A stretch of 47,817 nt of DNA, taken from Nonomuraea zeae (GTDB taxonomy: Bacteria > Actinomycetota > Actinomycetes > Streptosporangiales > Streptosporangiaceae). The notes beneath the pieces are model-generated. The model searched no databases. It was not told the DNA's origin and saw only the letters and a list, made by a program, of their open reading frames with translations. The position numbers and the translations under genes are program-made. Location: NCBI RefSeq assembly GCF_005889725.1, contig NZ_VCKX01000066.1, positions 1 to 47,817 on the forward strand, given 5' to 3'. Of this stretch, positions 32,236 to 44,231 are shown piece by piece. Positions within the stretch are counted from its first letter, which is position 1, and each line of letters begins with the position of its first letter.

Positions 32236-33315
32236 TTGCAGCTTCGGGGAATTTCGCATACCGCAACGCTCGCGGCATTTGTCGTGGGCATGGCCGCCAC
32301 ACTGGCCGCCTGCTCCAGCGCGGAGGGCTCCGACCTACGGGCTCCCGCGCAGGCAGCCAGGCAGGCGTCGCCGGGTTCGCCCGCCTGCACGGCCACCACG
32401 AGGCTCATCCCGTCGTGCGGCGCCTGGTGGGGCATCGCGCCGGAGGTCTTCACCGGCGCTCCGGTGGATGAGGCCCTGCACGGCGCCGAGTCGCGCATGG
32501 GCGCCACCGCCGACGTGCTGCACGTCTACCACCGGGGCAGCGAGCTGTTCCCGACCGAGGCCGAGGTCAGGCTCGCCCGCGACCCGGCCAAGCCGCGGCT
32601 GCTCATGATCAATTGGAAGCCCTCCTTCGACCACACCTGGGCCGAGATCGCCGACGGCGCGCTCGACGCCAGGATCGACCGGCTGACCGCCTACATCAGG
32701 CGCACCTTCCCCGAGCGGTTCTTCCTCACCGTCCACCACGAGCCGGAGAACGACGTGGACGGAGCGTCGGGCTCCGGCATGCAGGCGGCCGACTACGCGG
32801 CCATGTTCCGGCACGTCGTGGAAAGGCTGCGGGCCGGCGGGGTGAAGAACGCCGTCACGGTCATGACGTACATGGGGGCGCCCAACTGGGCGGCCAAGTC
32901 GTGGTTCGAGGATCTCTATCCGGGTGACGACGTCGTCGACTGGGTGGCCATGGATCCGTACGCCGACGACCGGGTGCAGGACTTCGACGGGCTGGTGAAC
33001 AAGACCCGCAAGGAGTACGCGCAGTGGCCGGGGTTCTACCGGTGGATGCAGTCGCGCTTCCCCGGCAAGCCGGTCATGGTCGCCGAGTGGGGGGTGTTCG
33101 AGCGGCCGCTCGACCCCTCGTTCAAGCGGGCGTTCTTCGAGTCGGTGCAGCGCCAGATCAAGCGCTATCCGCAGATCAAGGCGCTGCTCTACTTCGACTC
33201 CCCGCAGGCGCCGCGCGGCGACACGAGCTTCGACACGGGATCCGGGGCCGACCGGGCGTTCAGCGAGCTCGCGCGCGACCCGTACTTCCGCGCGACCCGC
33301 GTGCCGCGGCCCTGA
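32236..33315 (+). CDS. Secreted GH26-like glycoside hydrolase lipoprotein
   Basis: A 359-aa protein with a lipoprotein signal ending LAAC (about 22-25), so anchored outside the membrane. The catalytic domain resembles family 26 glycoside hydrolases (mannanase/lichenase type): the acid/base Glu is in LTVHHEPEND (about residue 170) and the nucleophile Glu in VMVAEWGVFE (about 284), with WVAMDPYADD between them. TTG 32236 is the first start after an in-frame stop at 32218 and gives a proper signal peptide. It is divergent from the polysaccharide operon and may trim or release the glycan. Confidence 0.82.
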   Translation: MQLRGISHTATLAAFVVGMAATLAACSSAEGSDLRAPAQAARQASPGSPACTATTRLIPSCGAWWGIAPEVFTGAPVDEALHGAESRMGATADVLHVYHRGSELFPTEAEVRLARDPAKPRLLMINWKPSFDHTWAEIADGALDARIDRLTAYIRRTFPERFFLTVHHEPENDVDGASGSGMQAADYAAMFRHVVERLRAGGVKNAVTVMTYMGAPNWAAKSWFEDLYPGDDVVDWVAMDPYADDRVQDFDGLVNKTRKEYAQWPGFYRWMQSRFPGKPVMVAEWGVFERPLDPSFKRAFFESVQRQIKRYPQIKALLYFDSPQAPRGDTSFDTGSGADRAFSELARDPYFRATRVPRP

Positions 33316-33361
33316 CCCGAGACCGGGGCGTCAGGGGCGTCCGAGCGGTCGCGGGCGGCTC

Positions 33362-34231
33362 TCAGGCCGCGTTCACGGGCTCTCTTTCGGCGGCGGCGCG
33401 GCTCGCGCGCAGGCGCCAGCCCGCGACGGTGACGGCCGTGGCCGCCAGGAGCGCCCAGACGGTGAGCGTGTTGCTCGCGTCGAGCAGCTTGAGCGCGGAG
33501 GCGAGCAGGACGATCGCCAGCAGCGCCCTGATCAGGCCGCCGGGGGCCCGCGAGGAGATCCGGGCGCCCAGGTAGACGCCCGGGATCGAGCCGATGAGCA
33601 GCGACACCGTGAGATCGAGCTGGAAGTCGCCGAACAGCAGGTGGCCGAGCGCGGCCGCGGCGACCAGCGGCACGGCCTGCACCAGGTCGGTGCCGACGAG
33701 CTGGTTGGCCTTGAGCGCGGGATAGAGCGCGAGCAGGGCCACGATGATCAGCGAACCGGAGCCCACGGACGAGACGCCCACCACCAACCCGCCTACCATA
33801 CCGACCAGTAGGGTCGGAATTGGGCGTACGGCGATCTCGTGCGCGCTCGACGTCCCGCCCCGCGCGCCGAGCCAGCTCTTGAGCGCCATGCCCGCGACGG
33901 CCAGCAGGAGCGCCACGCCCAGCGCGTATTTGACCGCGTCGGTGACCGCGAACGCGCGGGCCAGGAACACCCCGCAGAACGCGGCCGGCACCGATCCGGC
34001 GCACAGCCAGCCGACCAGGCGCAGGTTGACGGTGCCGCGCCGCAGGTGGACCACGCCGCCGACCGGCTTCATCACGGCCGAGGCGACCAGGTCGCTGGAG
34101 ACCGCGGCCAGCGGCGGGACGTTGAAGAACAGCATCATCATCGGCGTCATGAGCGCGCCGCCGCCCATGCCGGTCAGGCCGACCACGATGGCGACCAGGA
34201 AGGAGCCGCCGATCAGTGCCCAGTCGATCAA
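33362..34231 (-). CDS. TauE/SafE-family sulfite/sulfate-type permease
   Basis: A 289-aa polytopic protein with about eight hydrophobic segments. The repeat motif VGLTGMGGGALMTPMMM (about 16-32) and its second-half counterpart VGVSSVGSGSLIIVALL are the TauE/SafE signature. Family members move sulfite, sulfoacetate or other sulfur anions, though many have other substrates. TTG 34231 overlaps the APS-kinase stop by 4 bp with ggagg 9 nt upstream, so it is translated with that gene. Context suggests sulfate or sulfite transport for PAPS synthesis; direction is not evident. Confidence 0.88.
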   Translation of the reverse strand: MIDWALIGGSFLVAIVVGLTGMGGGALMTPMMMLFFNVPPLAAVSSDLVASAVMKPVGGVVHLRRGTVNLRLVGWLCAGSVPAAFCGVFLARAFAVTDAVKYALGVALLLAVAGMALKSWLGARGGTSSAHEIAVRPIPTLLVGMVGGLVVGVSSVGSGSLIIVALLALYPALKANQLVGTDLVQAVPLVAAAALGHLLFGDFQLDLTVSLLIGSIPGVYLGARISSRAPGGLIRALLAIVLLASALKLLDASNTLTVWALLAATAVTVAGWRLRASRAAAEREPVNAA

Positions 34232-35442
34232 CGAACCCAGCCTCCGCTCTTCAGCGCGCCCAGCACCTGGGTGACGGCCGCGTCGATCGAGAGGTGCGTC
34301 GTGTCGATCACCAGCTCGGCGTCGTCCGGCTCCTCGTAGGGATCGGAGACGCCGGTGAACTCGGGGATGAGGCCGGCGCGGGCCTTGGCGTAAAGGCCCT
34401 TGCGGTCGCGCCGCTCGCACTCCTCCAGCGGCGTCGCGACGTGCACGAGCAGGAAGTCGGCGCCGACCGACTCGACCATCTCGCGCACCTCATCGCGCGT
34501 CTCCGCGTAGGGGGCGATGGGCGCGCAGATGGCCAGGCCGCCGTGCCGGGCGCTCTCGGCGGCGACGAAGCCGATGCGGCGGATGTTCAGGTCGCGGTCG
34601 GCCTTGGAGAACGTCAGGCCCTTGGACAGCAGGTGGCGCACCACGTCGCCGTCGAGGTAGGTCACCGTCCGGCTGCCCAGCTCCAGCAGCGCGTCGCGCA
34701 GGCCGCGGGCGATGGTGGACTTGCCGGAGCCCGACAGGCCGGTGAAGAACACCACCAGGCCGCGGCGGTGCGGCGGCCCGGGAATGCTCACGGGCTCCGG
34801 GCCGGCGAGGTGCTCGGCCGCGCCGTAGGCGGTGGCGACGTGCTCGCGCAGCTCCAGGTCGATCTCGGGCTCCTCGCGCGGCGCCAGGGGCACGGAGACG
34901 ACCAGCGTGCCGGGCGGCAGCTGCTCCTTGGCCCGCAGCGCGGCGCGCACGACGGCGGGGCCCGCCTCGCCGTAGGAGAGGGGGAGCAGCAGGATCGCCG
35001 CGTCGAGCTCCTTGGCGGTGGCCACGATCTCGGAGAGGTCGTCGAGCGGCCCCCGCATGGTGACGGCGAGGGCCGGCCGCGCGCCGAGCTCGGCCCGCAC
35101 CTCGGACGGCGTGCGCCGCAGCCGCGCGAACGGCCCGTGCTCCGGCGCGCCGAGGCCCTTGACCGGCCCGGAGACCAGCCCGTCGGGCTCCCGCGCGGCC
35201 ACCGTGAGCTTCGCCAGCGGCAGGCCCTCCGGGTCGAGCAGGGTGACCTCGTCGCCGGGTGAGACCTCGGCCGGCAGGTGGAGCGTGACGGGCGCGGGCC
35301 ACGGGGTGCCGTCGGCGAGCGTGCCCCGCTCGTGCACCGCGTGCAGGTCGTCGTGGCCGAGGAACCCGGTCAGCGGCTCGAACGCGCCCGAGAGCAGCAG
35401 CTCGAGATCGGCCAGCTCGCGCGGGTCGGGGGTCCACTCCAC
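34228..35442 (-). CDS. cysC: Adenylylsulfate kinase fused to a degenerate ATP-sulfurylase-like domain
   Basis: A 404-aa two-part protein. Residues 230-404 form an APS kinase: P-loop GLSGSGKST (235-243), YLDGDVVRHLLSKGL, DRDLNIRRIGFVAAE and the lid-side AICAPIAPYAETRDEVR. It makes PAPS from APS and ATP. Residues 1-205 begin like the PUA-like N-terminal domain of single-chain ATP sulfurylases (LLLSGAFEPLTGFLG), but the catalytic RNPxHxxH motif is not present, so this part is probably structural or regulatory. CysD/CysN supply APS. GTG 35442 is the start. Confidence 0.93.
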   Translation of the reverse strand: MEWTPDPRELADLELLLSGAFEPLTGFLGHDDLHAVHERGTLADGTPWPAPVTLHLPAEVSPGDEVTLLDPEGLPLAKLTVAAREPDGLVSGPVKGLGAPEHGPFARLRRTPSEVRAELGARPALAVTMRGPLDDLSEIVATAKELDAAILLLPLSYGEAGPAVVRAALRAKEQLPPGTLVVSVPLAPREEPEIDLELREHVATAYGAAEHLAGPEPVSIPGPPHRRGLVVFFTGLSGSGKSTIARGLRDALLELGSRTVTYLDGDVVRHLLSKGLTFSKADRDLNIRRIGFVAAESARHGGLAICAPIAPYAETRDEVREMVESVGADFLLVHVATPLEECERRDRKGLYAKARAGLIPEFTGVSDPYEEPDDAELVIDTTHLSIDAAVTQVLGALKSGGWVR

Positions 35443-35475
35443 GTCGTCCTACATCCCAACTATTCCGATTGAATT

Positions 35476-35494
35476 GGTAGGAAAGGATCCTACC
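35476..35494. promoter_or_regulatory. Operator-like palindrome upstream of the APS kinase gene
   Basis: A perfect 7-bp inverted repeat with 5-bp spacer, ggtagga-aagga-tcctacc, lies 34 bp before the cysC GTG in a locally AT-rich 71-bp gap. It may bind a sulfur-responsive repressor; no regulator gene is adjacent. Confidence 0.5.
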
Positions 35495-35513
35495 CGCTCA
35501 GATAAGTGTGGCA

Positions 35514-36233
35514 CTAGATGACCCGGGCGAAGTGGTGCTGGGGCTTCCTGATGACCATGGTGATCTCGTCGTGCGAGCCCGGGTAGCGGCCGCTGGTCAG
35601 CCAGGACATCAGCGCGACCGCGGCGCTCCCGATCCGGCCCGCGCGCGCGGGGCCGCTGGTGTTGCGCTCGTCGTCGGTGATCTGGAGACCCCGGCTCAGG
35701 CAGAACGCGTGCATGCCGTCGCTCGACGCCAGCGGCTCGTAGACGGCGGGCAGCGGGCCCGGCGTGCCCGCCGGGGCGAGCGGGCGCCACAGCAGCCGGC
35801 GCAGCCAGGACGGCGTGACCCGGTCGAGCAGGCCGTAGGCGGACTTGCGGTCGCGCATGCGCAGCAGCACGAGGCCGCCGGGGCGCAACGACTGCAGGAG
35901 CCGGTCGAACACCAGCTCGGCGTGGTGGATGCGCTCCAGCAGGAACGAGAGCTGGATCACGTCGTAGGACCTGGGCGGCAGCGGCACGCAGCGCAGGTCG
36001 CCCAGCGACCATGACACCAGGTCCGCCCGCTCCTCCAGCACCTGCCTGATCGCCGGATGGTCGACGTCGGCCCCGGTCGCCCGGGTCTCGACGTGGTCCA
36101 GGATCAGCGGCTCGTCGTGAGCGCACCCGGCGACCAGCACGTCGAGCCGCCTGATCGGCTGCCCGGCGCAATGCTCGCGGACCCGTACACCGAAGAGGTC
36201 GCCTCGCTGGGCGACCGATCGCACCTCAGACAT
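35514..36233 (-). CDS. Class I SAM-dependent methyltransferase-like protein
   Basis: A 239-aa protein with a methyltransferase layout: a motif-I-like VLVAGCAHDEP (about 36-46), an acidic residue after strand 2 in ATGADVDHPAI, then LGDLRCVPLPPRSYDVIQLSFLLERI and LRPGGLVLLRMRD. Motif I departs from the usual GxGxG, so the SAM pocket may be altered. ATG 36233 follows a TACTGT -10-like box by 7 bp, suggesting a leaderless mRNA. It lies upstream of cysC on the same strand and could methylate a glycan sugar, which is only inference. Confidence 0.7.
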   Translation of the reverse strand: MSEVRSVAQRGDLFGVRVREHCAGQPIRRLDVLVAGCAHDEPLILDHVETRATGADVDHPAIRQVLEERADLVSWSLGDLRCVPLPPRSYDVIQLSFLLERIHHAELVFDRLLQSLRPGGLVLLRMRDRKSAYGLLDRVTPSWLRRLLWRPLAPAGTPGPLPAVYEPLASSDGMHAFCLSRGLQITDDERNTSGPARAGRIGSAAVALMSWLTSGRYPGSHDEITMVIRKPQHHFARVI

Positions 36234-36317
36234 GTGACCTACAGTAATCGGCCGATCGTAAGCAGTAATGCATTTCCCTGCTAGCGTCCTGGCACGTGAG
36301 TGATGAGGTGCCTGACC
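36234..36317. promoter_or_regulatory. Divergent promoter region between methyltransferase and cupin genes
   Basis: Two -10-like boxes point outward: TACTGT on the minus strand (36246-36241), 7 bp from the methyltransferase ATG, and TAGCGT on the plus strand (36282-36287), ending 8 bp before a GTG at 36296. Both arrangements fit leaderless transcripts. A perfect 10-bp palindrome atcggccgat (36247-36256) sits between them and could serve a shared regulator. Confidence 0.45.
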
Positions 36318-36332
36318 GTGAGTGACGAGGTG
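36296..36332 (+). repeat. 22-bp tandem duplication of the cupin start, creating a short upstream frame
   Basis: gtgagtgatgaggtg (36296-36310) recurs as gtgagtgacgaggtg (36318-36332). The first GTG opens a nine-codon frame that stops at 36323-36325, inside the second copy, so it overlaps the cupin start out of frame. Confidence 0.8.
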
Positions 36333-36710
36333 TACGTGGGCAACGCCCATGTCGACGCGCCCGGCGACGCCGGCTGGCTCCTCGGTCACTTCAAACCCCC
36401 GGGCGACCCAAGACACAGCGGCGACGTCGAGATCAAGTGGGGCGTGCACGAGCCGGGCGACGAGCGGGCCCAGTGGACCGTGGGGGAGACGCGCACGGCC
36501 CTGCTCGTCCTCATCAGCGGCAGGTTCAGGGTCGAGCTGCCCGGCCGCAGCGTGCTGCTGGCCGAGCCGGGCGACTATGTGGTGTGGGGCAAAGGGGTTG
36601 ACCATTCGTGGCGCGCCGAGGAGGCGTCGACCGTGCTCACCGTCCGCTGGCCTTCCGTGCCTGGTTACAAGGTGCGGGACGGCGCGGAGTGCGGCTCGGA
36701 CGGCGAGTAG
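36318..36710 (+). CDS. Small cupin-fold protein
   Basis: A 130-aa single-cupin protein. The beta-barrel motifs are seen as ALLVLISGRFRVELPGR and AEPGDYVVWGKGVDHSWRAEE, with only one His in the second motif, so metal binding is doubtful. It begins VSDEVYVGNAHVDAPG. GTG 36318 is chosen with gagg 9 nt upstream; ATG 36303 in the same frame would add five residues. No function can be given. It lies 75 bp before mfd, with a 7-bp hairpin (36722-36728 with 36743-36749) in the gap. Confidence 0.75.
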   Translation: MSDEVYVGNAHVDAPGDAGWLLGHFKPPGDPRHSGDVEIKWGVHEPGDERAQWTVGETRTALLVLISGRFRVELPGRSVLLAEPGDYVVWGKGVDHSWRAEEASTVLTVRWPSVPGYKVRDGAECGSDGE

Positions 36711-36785
36711 GCTGGTACGAGACCCCCGCGACCTGACCCGGCCGGGGGTAATCGTGTTGCCGTCGTGGGGCTGTAGGCGTATCTG

Positions 36786-40274
<3,489 letters not shown>

Positions 40275-40303
40275 CGGCGGTTTACGGTCGGAAAGGGACG
40301 TAC

Positions 40304-40915
40304 GTGAAGTCGATACGAGTGGCTGTGGCTGCCGCCGCGGTGGGCCTGGCGCTGACTGCCTGCTCCTCGCCCATGCAGGCCGGGGCCGCGGCCGTGGTCG
40401 GTAATGAGCGCATCTCCACGAGCAAGCTCACCAAGGACGCCGAGGCGTACCGGGGGGCGCTCAAGAGCGCCAAGCTCGACGAGACGGCGCTCGGCGTGCC
40501 GGTCGATCAGTACGTGCTGCGGCGCCTGGTCGACATGAGCGTGTCCAAGCAGCTCATCCAGCGCCACAACATCCAGGTGAGCGAGGCGGAGATCGACGCC
40601 AAGCTGAAGGAGCCGGGCGAATACCAGTCGCCCGAGATCAACCTGCTGGCTCTGGGCGTCGCGCCCACCTACGCGCGCGAATACGGCCGGGTGTCGGCCG
40701 GGCTGGCGAAGCTGCAGCAGCAGGTCGGCGAGAGCGGCGTGCAGAAGCTGGCCCAGGAGTACACCTCCATCAAGGCCGTCTACAGCCCCCGCTTCGGCGT
40801 GCTCAACTCGCAGCCGTCGCAGGAGAACCCGTCGCTGTTCGTGGACGCCGGCCGGTTCGGCAAGGTCACCACCCAGCAGGCCGAGCAGGCGCCCCAGCAG
40901 CAGCCGCAGGGCTAG
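40304..40915 (+). CDS. SurA-N-like lipoprotein
   Basis: A 203-aa lipoprotein: signal VAVAAAAVGLALTAC with lipobox LTAC (about 17-20), then AAAVVGNERISTSKLTKDA, the usual start of SurA/PrsA-type N-terminal chaperone domains, and a helical VLRRLVDMSVSKQLIQRHNIQVSEAEIDAKL. There is no visible PPIase parvulin domain; the end is Gln/Pro-rich. It would act at the outer face of the membrane. M. tuberculosis has the lipoprotein LpqU near mazG and eno, but I see no clear similarity. GTG 40304 follows gaaaggga. Confidence 0.83.
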   Translation: MKSIRVAVAAAAVGLALTACSSPMQAGAAAVVGNERISTSKLTKDAEAYRGALKSAKLDETALGVPVDQYVLRRLVDMSVSKQLIQRHNIQVSEAEIDAKLKEPGEYQSPEINLLALGVAPTYAREYGRVSAGLAKLQQQVGESGVQKLAQEYTSIKAVYSPRFGVLNSQPSQENPSLFVDAGRFGKVTTQQAEQAPQQQPQG

Positions 40916-40918
40916 CGC

Positions 40919-41857
40919 ATGCCGCTGATCGTCGTCACCACCTCGCCCAGGGTCGCGCCGGGCCTGCTGAGCCACCAGGCCTGGCAGGCGCTGCGCTCTG
41001 GTCCGGTGCTGACCGGCTCCGCCGCGCATCCGCAGCTCCCCTACCTGGCCGAGGCCGGGGTGGCGGTCGAGGTCGTCACGCCCGACGCCGCGGCGCTGGC
41101 CGGGCGCGCGGTCGCCGAGACCGTCGTGTGGCTGGCCTCCTCCTCCGAGCGGGAGGACGAGGACTTCATGCGCGCGGTCGGGCACGCCGCCGTGGCGCTC
41201 GACGAGCCGCCGGTGATCGAGGTGGTGCCGGGCTCGTACGACCTGCCGGGCGCCCGGGTGCTCGACCTGGTCGGCGTGATGGACCGGCTGCGCACCGAGT
41301 GCCCGTGGGATCGCAAGCAGACGCACGAGACGCTGGTCCCGTACCTGCTCGAAGAGGCCTACGAAGTGCTGGAGACGATCGAGCAGGGCGACTATCCCGC
41401 GCTCAAGGAGGAGCTGGGCGACCTGCTGCTCCAGGTGGTCTTCCACGCGCGGGTGGCCGAGGACTTCGACATGGACGACGTCGCCGCCGGGATCGTCGAG
41501 AAGCTCGTACGCCGCCATCCCCACGTGTTCGGCTCGGTGCGGGCCGAGAGCGCCGACGAGGTGAACGACAACTGGGAGGCCATCAAGGCGGCCGAGCGGG
41601 CGGCCAAGGGGCGCGAGTCGGTGCTCGAAGGCGTCCCCATGGGGCAGCCCGCCCTGTCGCTGGCGGCCCAGCTCCTGCGCAGGGCCGAGCGGGCCGGGGC
41701 GCCGGAGTCGCTGTCGGCCGCGGTGGGGCAGGGGGTGGCGAGGGAGCTGTTCGACCTCGTACGCCGGGCCGCCGACGCGGGGCTCGACGCCGAGGCAGAG
41801 CTGCGGGCGGCGGCTCGCTCGTACCGGAATCGGGTGCGGGCCTGGGAGTCCGACTGA
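40919..41857 (+). CDS. mazG: Nucleoside triphosphate pyrophosphohydrolase MazG
   Basis: A 312-aa MazG that hydrolyses (deoxy)nucleoside triphosphates to monophosphates. The MazG core has DRLRTECPWDRKQTHETLVPYLLEEAYEVLE with the EExxE metal motif and then LKEELGDLLLQVVFHARVAED with ExxD. Only one MazG domain is clearly catalytic, and the second half is degenerate. About 110 N-terminal residues precede it, as in actinobacterial MazG proteins. The start lies 3 bp past the lipoprotein stop. Confidence 0.93.
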   Translation: MPLIVVTTSPRVAPGLLSHQAWQALRSGPVLTGSAAHPQLPYLAEAGVAVEVVTPDAAALAGRAVAETVVWLASSSEREDEDFMRAVGHAAVALDEPPVIEVVPGSYDLPGARVLDLVGVMDRLRTECPWDRKQTHETLVPYLLEEAYEVLETIEQGDYPALKEELGDLLLQVVFHARVAEDFDMDDVAAGIVEKLVRRHPHVFGSVRAESADEVNDNWEAIKAAERAAKGRESVLEGVPMGQPALSLAAQLLRRAERAGAPESLSAAVGQGVARELFDLVRRAADAGLDAEAELRAAARSYRNRVRAWESD

Positions 41858-41974
41858 GGCCGGTGCGGTGATCCGCGCGGCGCGGCGGCGGCCGACCGGC
41901 ACCGTGCGGTTCCGCGCGCGGGCGTACCGATAGGCTTCTGTCGCATATTGCCTTTCGATTTAGGAGCTCATCCC

Positions 41975-43252
<1,278 letters not shown>

Positions 43253-43254
43253 TT

Positions 43255-43321
43255 TCGAGTACGGCTCGCGGTAGGCAGGCGGACAGACGGGTAAGACGGA
43301 TGGGCCGCGGGCCGTACTTGA
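43255..43321 (+). promoter_or_regulatory. Long hairpin between eno and the ftsB-like gene
   Basis: Arms 43258-43271 and 43305-43318 pair over 14 bp with one mismatch, and G-U pairs can extend the stem to about 17 bp; the loop is 33 nt. It starts just past the eno stop and ends where the ftsB-like ribosome site (aggggg) begins. There is no T tract, so attenuation or mRNA processing is more likely than plain termination. Confidence 0.55.
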
Positions 43322-43336
43322 GGGGGTGTTCAGCAA

Positions 43337-43753
43337 TTGGCGAAAAGGCCGCAGCTGACCGGGCGGGCCGCCATTCTGGCCGTCGTGGTCTGCGCGATCG
43401 CGATGAGCCTGGCCTACCCTGTGCGCGAGTACATCAGCCTGCGCCGCAGCATCGCCGAGCTGCGCGCGGAGAAGGCCTCGGTCGAGGCGGAGAAGCAGTG
43501 GCTGCTGGCCCGCGACCGGCAGAGCCGCGACCCCAACTGGATCAAGAAGACGGCCAAGGAACGGCTGCACTACTGCGGGCCGGGCGAGAAGTGCTACGTG
43601 GTCATGGAGCCTGACCAGACCCGGCAGCAGGCCGCGGTGAAACAGCCGGCGGCGGTGCCACCGTGGTATCAGACGCTCTGGGAGTCCGTGGAGGCCACGG
43701 ACAAGGGCACCGGTCGCAGGGCGGTCACGGAGAAGGAGAGTGTTGGACAGTAA
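43337..43753 (+). CDS. FtsB/DivIC-family septum formation initiator protein
   Basis: A 138-aa bitopic membrane protein: a short cytoplasmic N-terminus, one membrane helix (about 11-29, ILAVVVCAIAMSLAYPV), a coiled coil (about 32-55, SIAELRAEKASVEAEKQWLL) and the motif DPNWIKKTAKERLHYCGPGEK, typical of FtsB/DivIC. It would join the FtsQ-FtsL complex at the division septum. TTG 43337 is the start. The eno-ftsB-DUF501-ppx order is conserved (Rv1023-Rv1026). It overlaps the next gene by 14 bp. Confidence 0.9.
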   Translation: MAKRPQLTGRAAILAVVVCAIAMSLAYPVREYISLRRSIAELRAEKASVEAEKQWLLARDRQSRDPNWIKKTAKERLHYCGPGEKCYVVMEPDQTRQQAAVKQPAAVPPWYQTLWESVEATDKGTGRRAVTEKESVGQ

Positions 43754-44231
43754 AGACGCCGAGGTCGTGGAGAAGCAGCTCGGGAGACCGCCCCGAGGGC
43801 TGCGCTCGGTGGCGCACCGGTGCCCGTGCGGCAACCCCGACGTGGTGGAGACCGCGCCCAGGCTGCCCGACGGCTCGCCGTTCCCGACCCTCTACTACCT
43901 GACCTGTCCCAAGGCGGCCTCGGCGATCGGCACGCTGGAGGGCTCGGGCCTGATGCGGGAGATGCAGGCCAGGCTCGCCACCGAGCCGGACCTGGCCGCC
44001 GCCTACCAGGCCGCGCACGACGACTATGTCGCCAGACGCGACAAGGCGGCACAGGAAGAGGGCATGGCGCCGCTGCCACGCGACATGCAGAGCACGGGCG
44101 GCATGCCGCTGCGGGTCAAGTGCCTGCACGCGCTCGTCGCGCACGAGCTGTCGGTGCCCGGTGCCAACCCGTTCGGCAGGGAGGCGCTCGACGCACTCCC
44201 CGACTGGTGGAGTGACGGACCATGCGTGTAG
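43740..44231 (+). CDS. DUF501-family protein
   Basis: A 163-aa protein of unknown function, conserved between ftsB and ppx in actinobacteria. It contains the family's RCPCGNPDVVETAPRLPDG, FPTLYYLTCPKA and KCLHALVAHELSVPGANPFG segments, with paired Cys and His that could bind a metal. The start is GTG 43740 or TTG 43743, both just behind aaggag. It overlaps ppx by 10 bp. No role can be stated from sequence. Confidence 0.88.
   Translation: MLDSKDAEVVEKQLGRPPRGLRSVAHRCPCGNPDVVETAPRLPDGSPFPTLYYLTCPKAASAIGTLEGSGLMREMQARLATEPDLAAAYQAAHDDYVARRDKAAQEEGMAPLPRDMQSTGGMPLRVKCLHALVAHELSVPGANPFGREALDALPDWWSDGPCV

Noticed and set aside
32235..32300. Cyclic-di-nucleotide riboswitch before the GH26 gene
   Set aside because: The upstream region was read for conserved riboswitch cores but shows only short unrelated inverted repeats.
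17791..36233. Mobile element or phage carrying the polysaccharide genes
   Set aside because: No integrase, transposase, attachment repeat or tRNA border is visible at the edges; GC content and codon use look like the neighbours.
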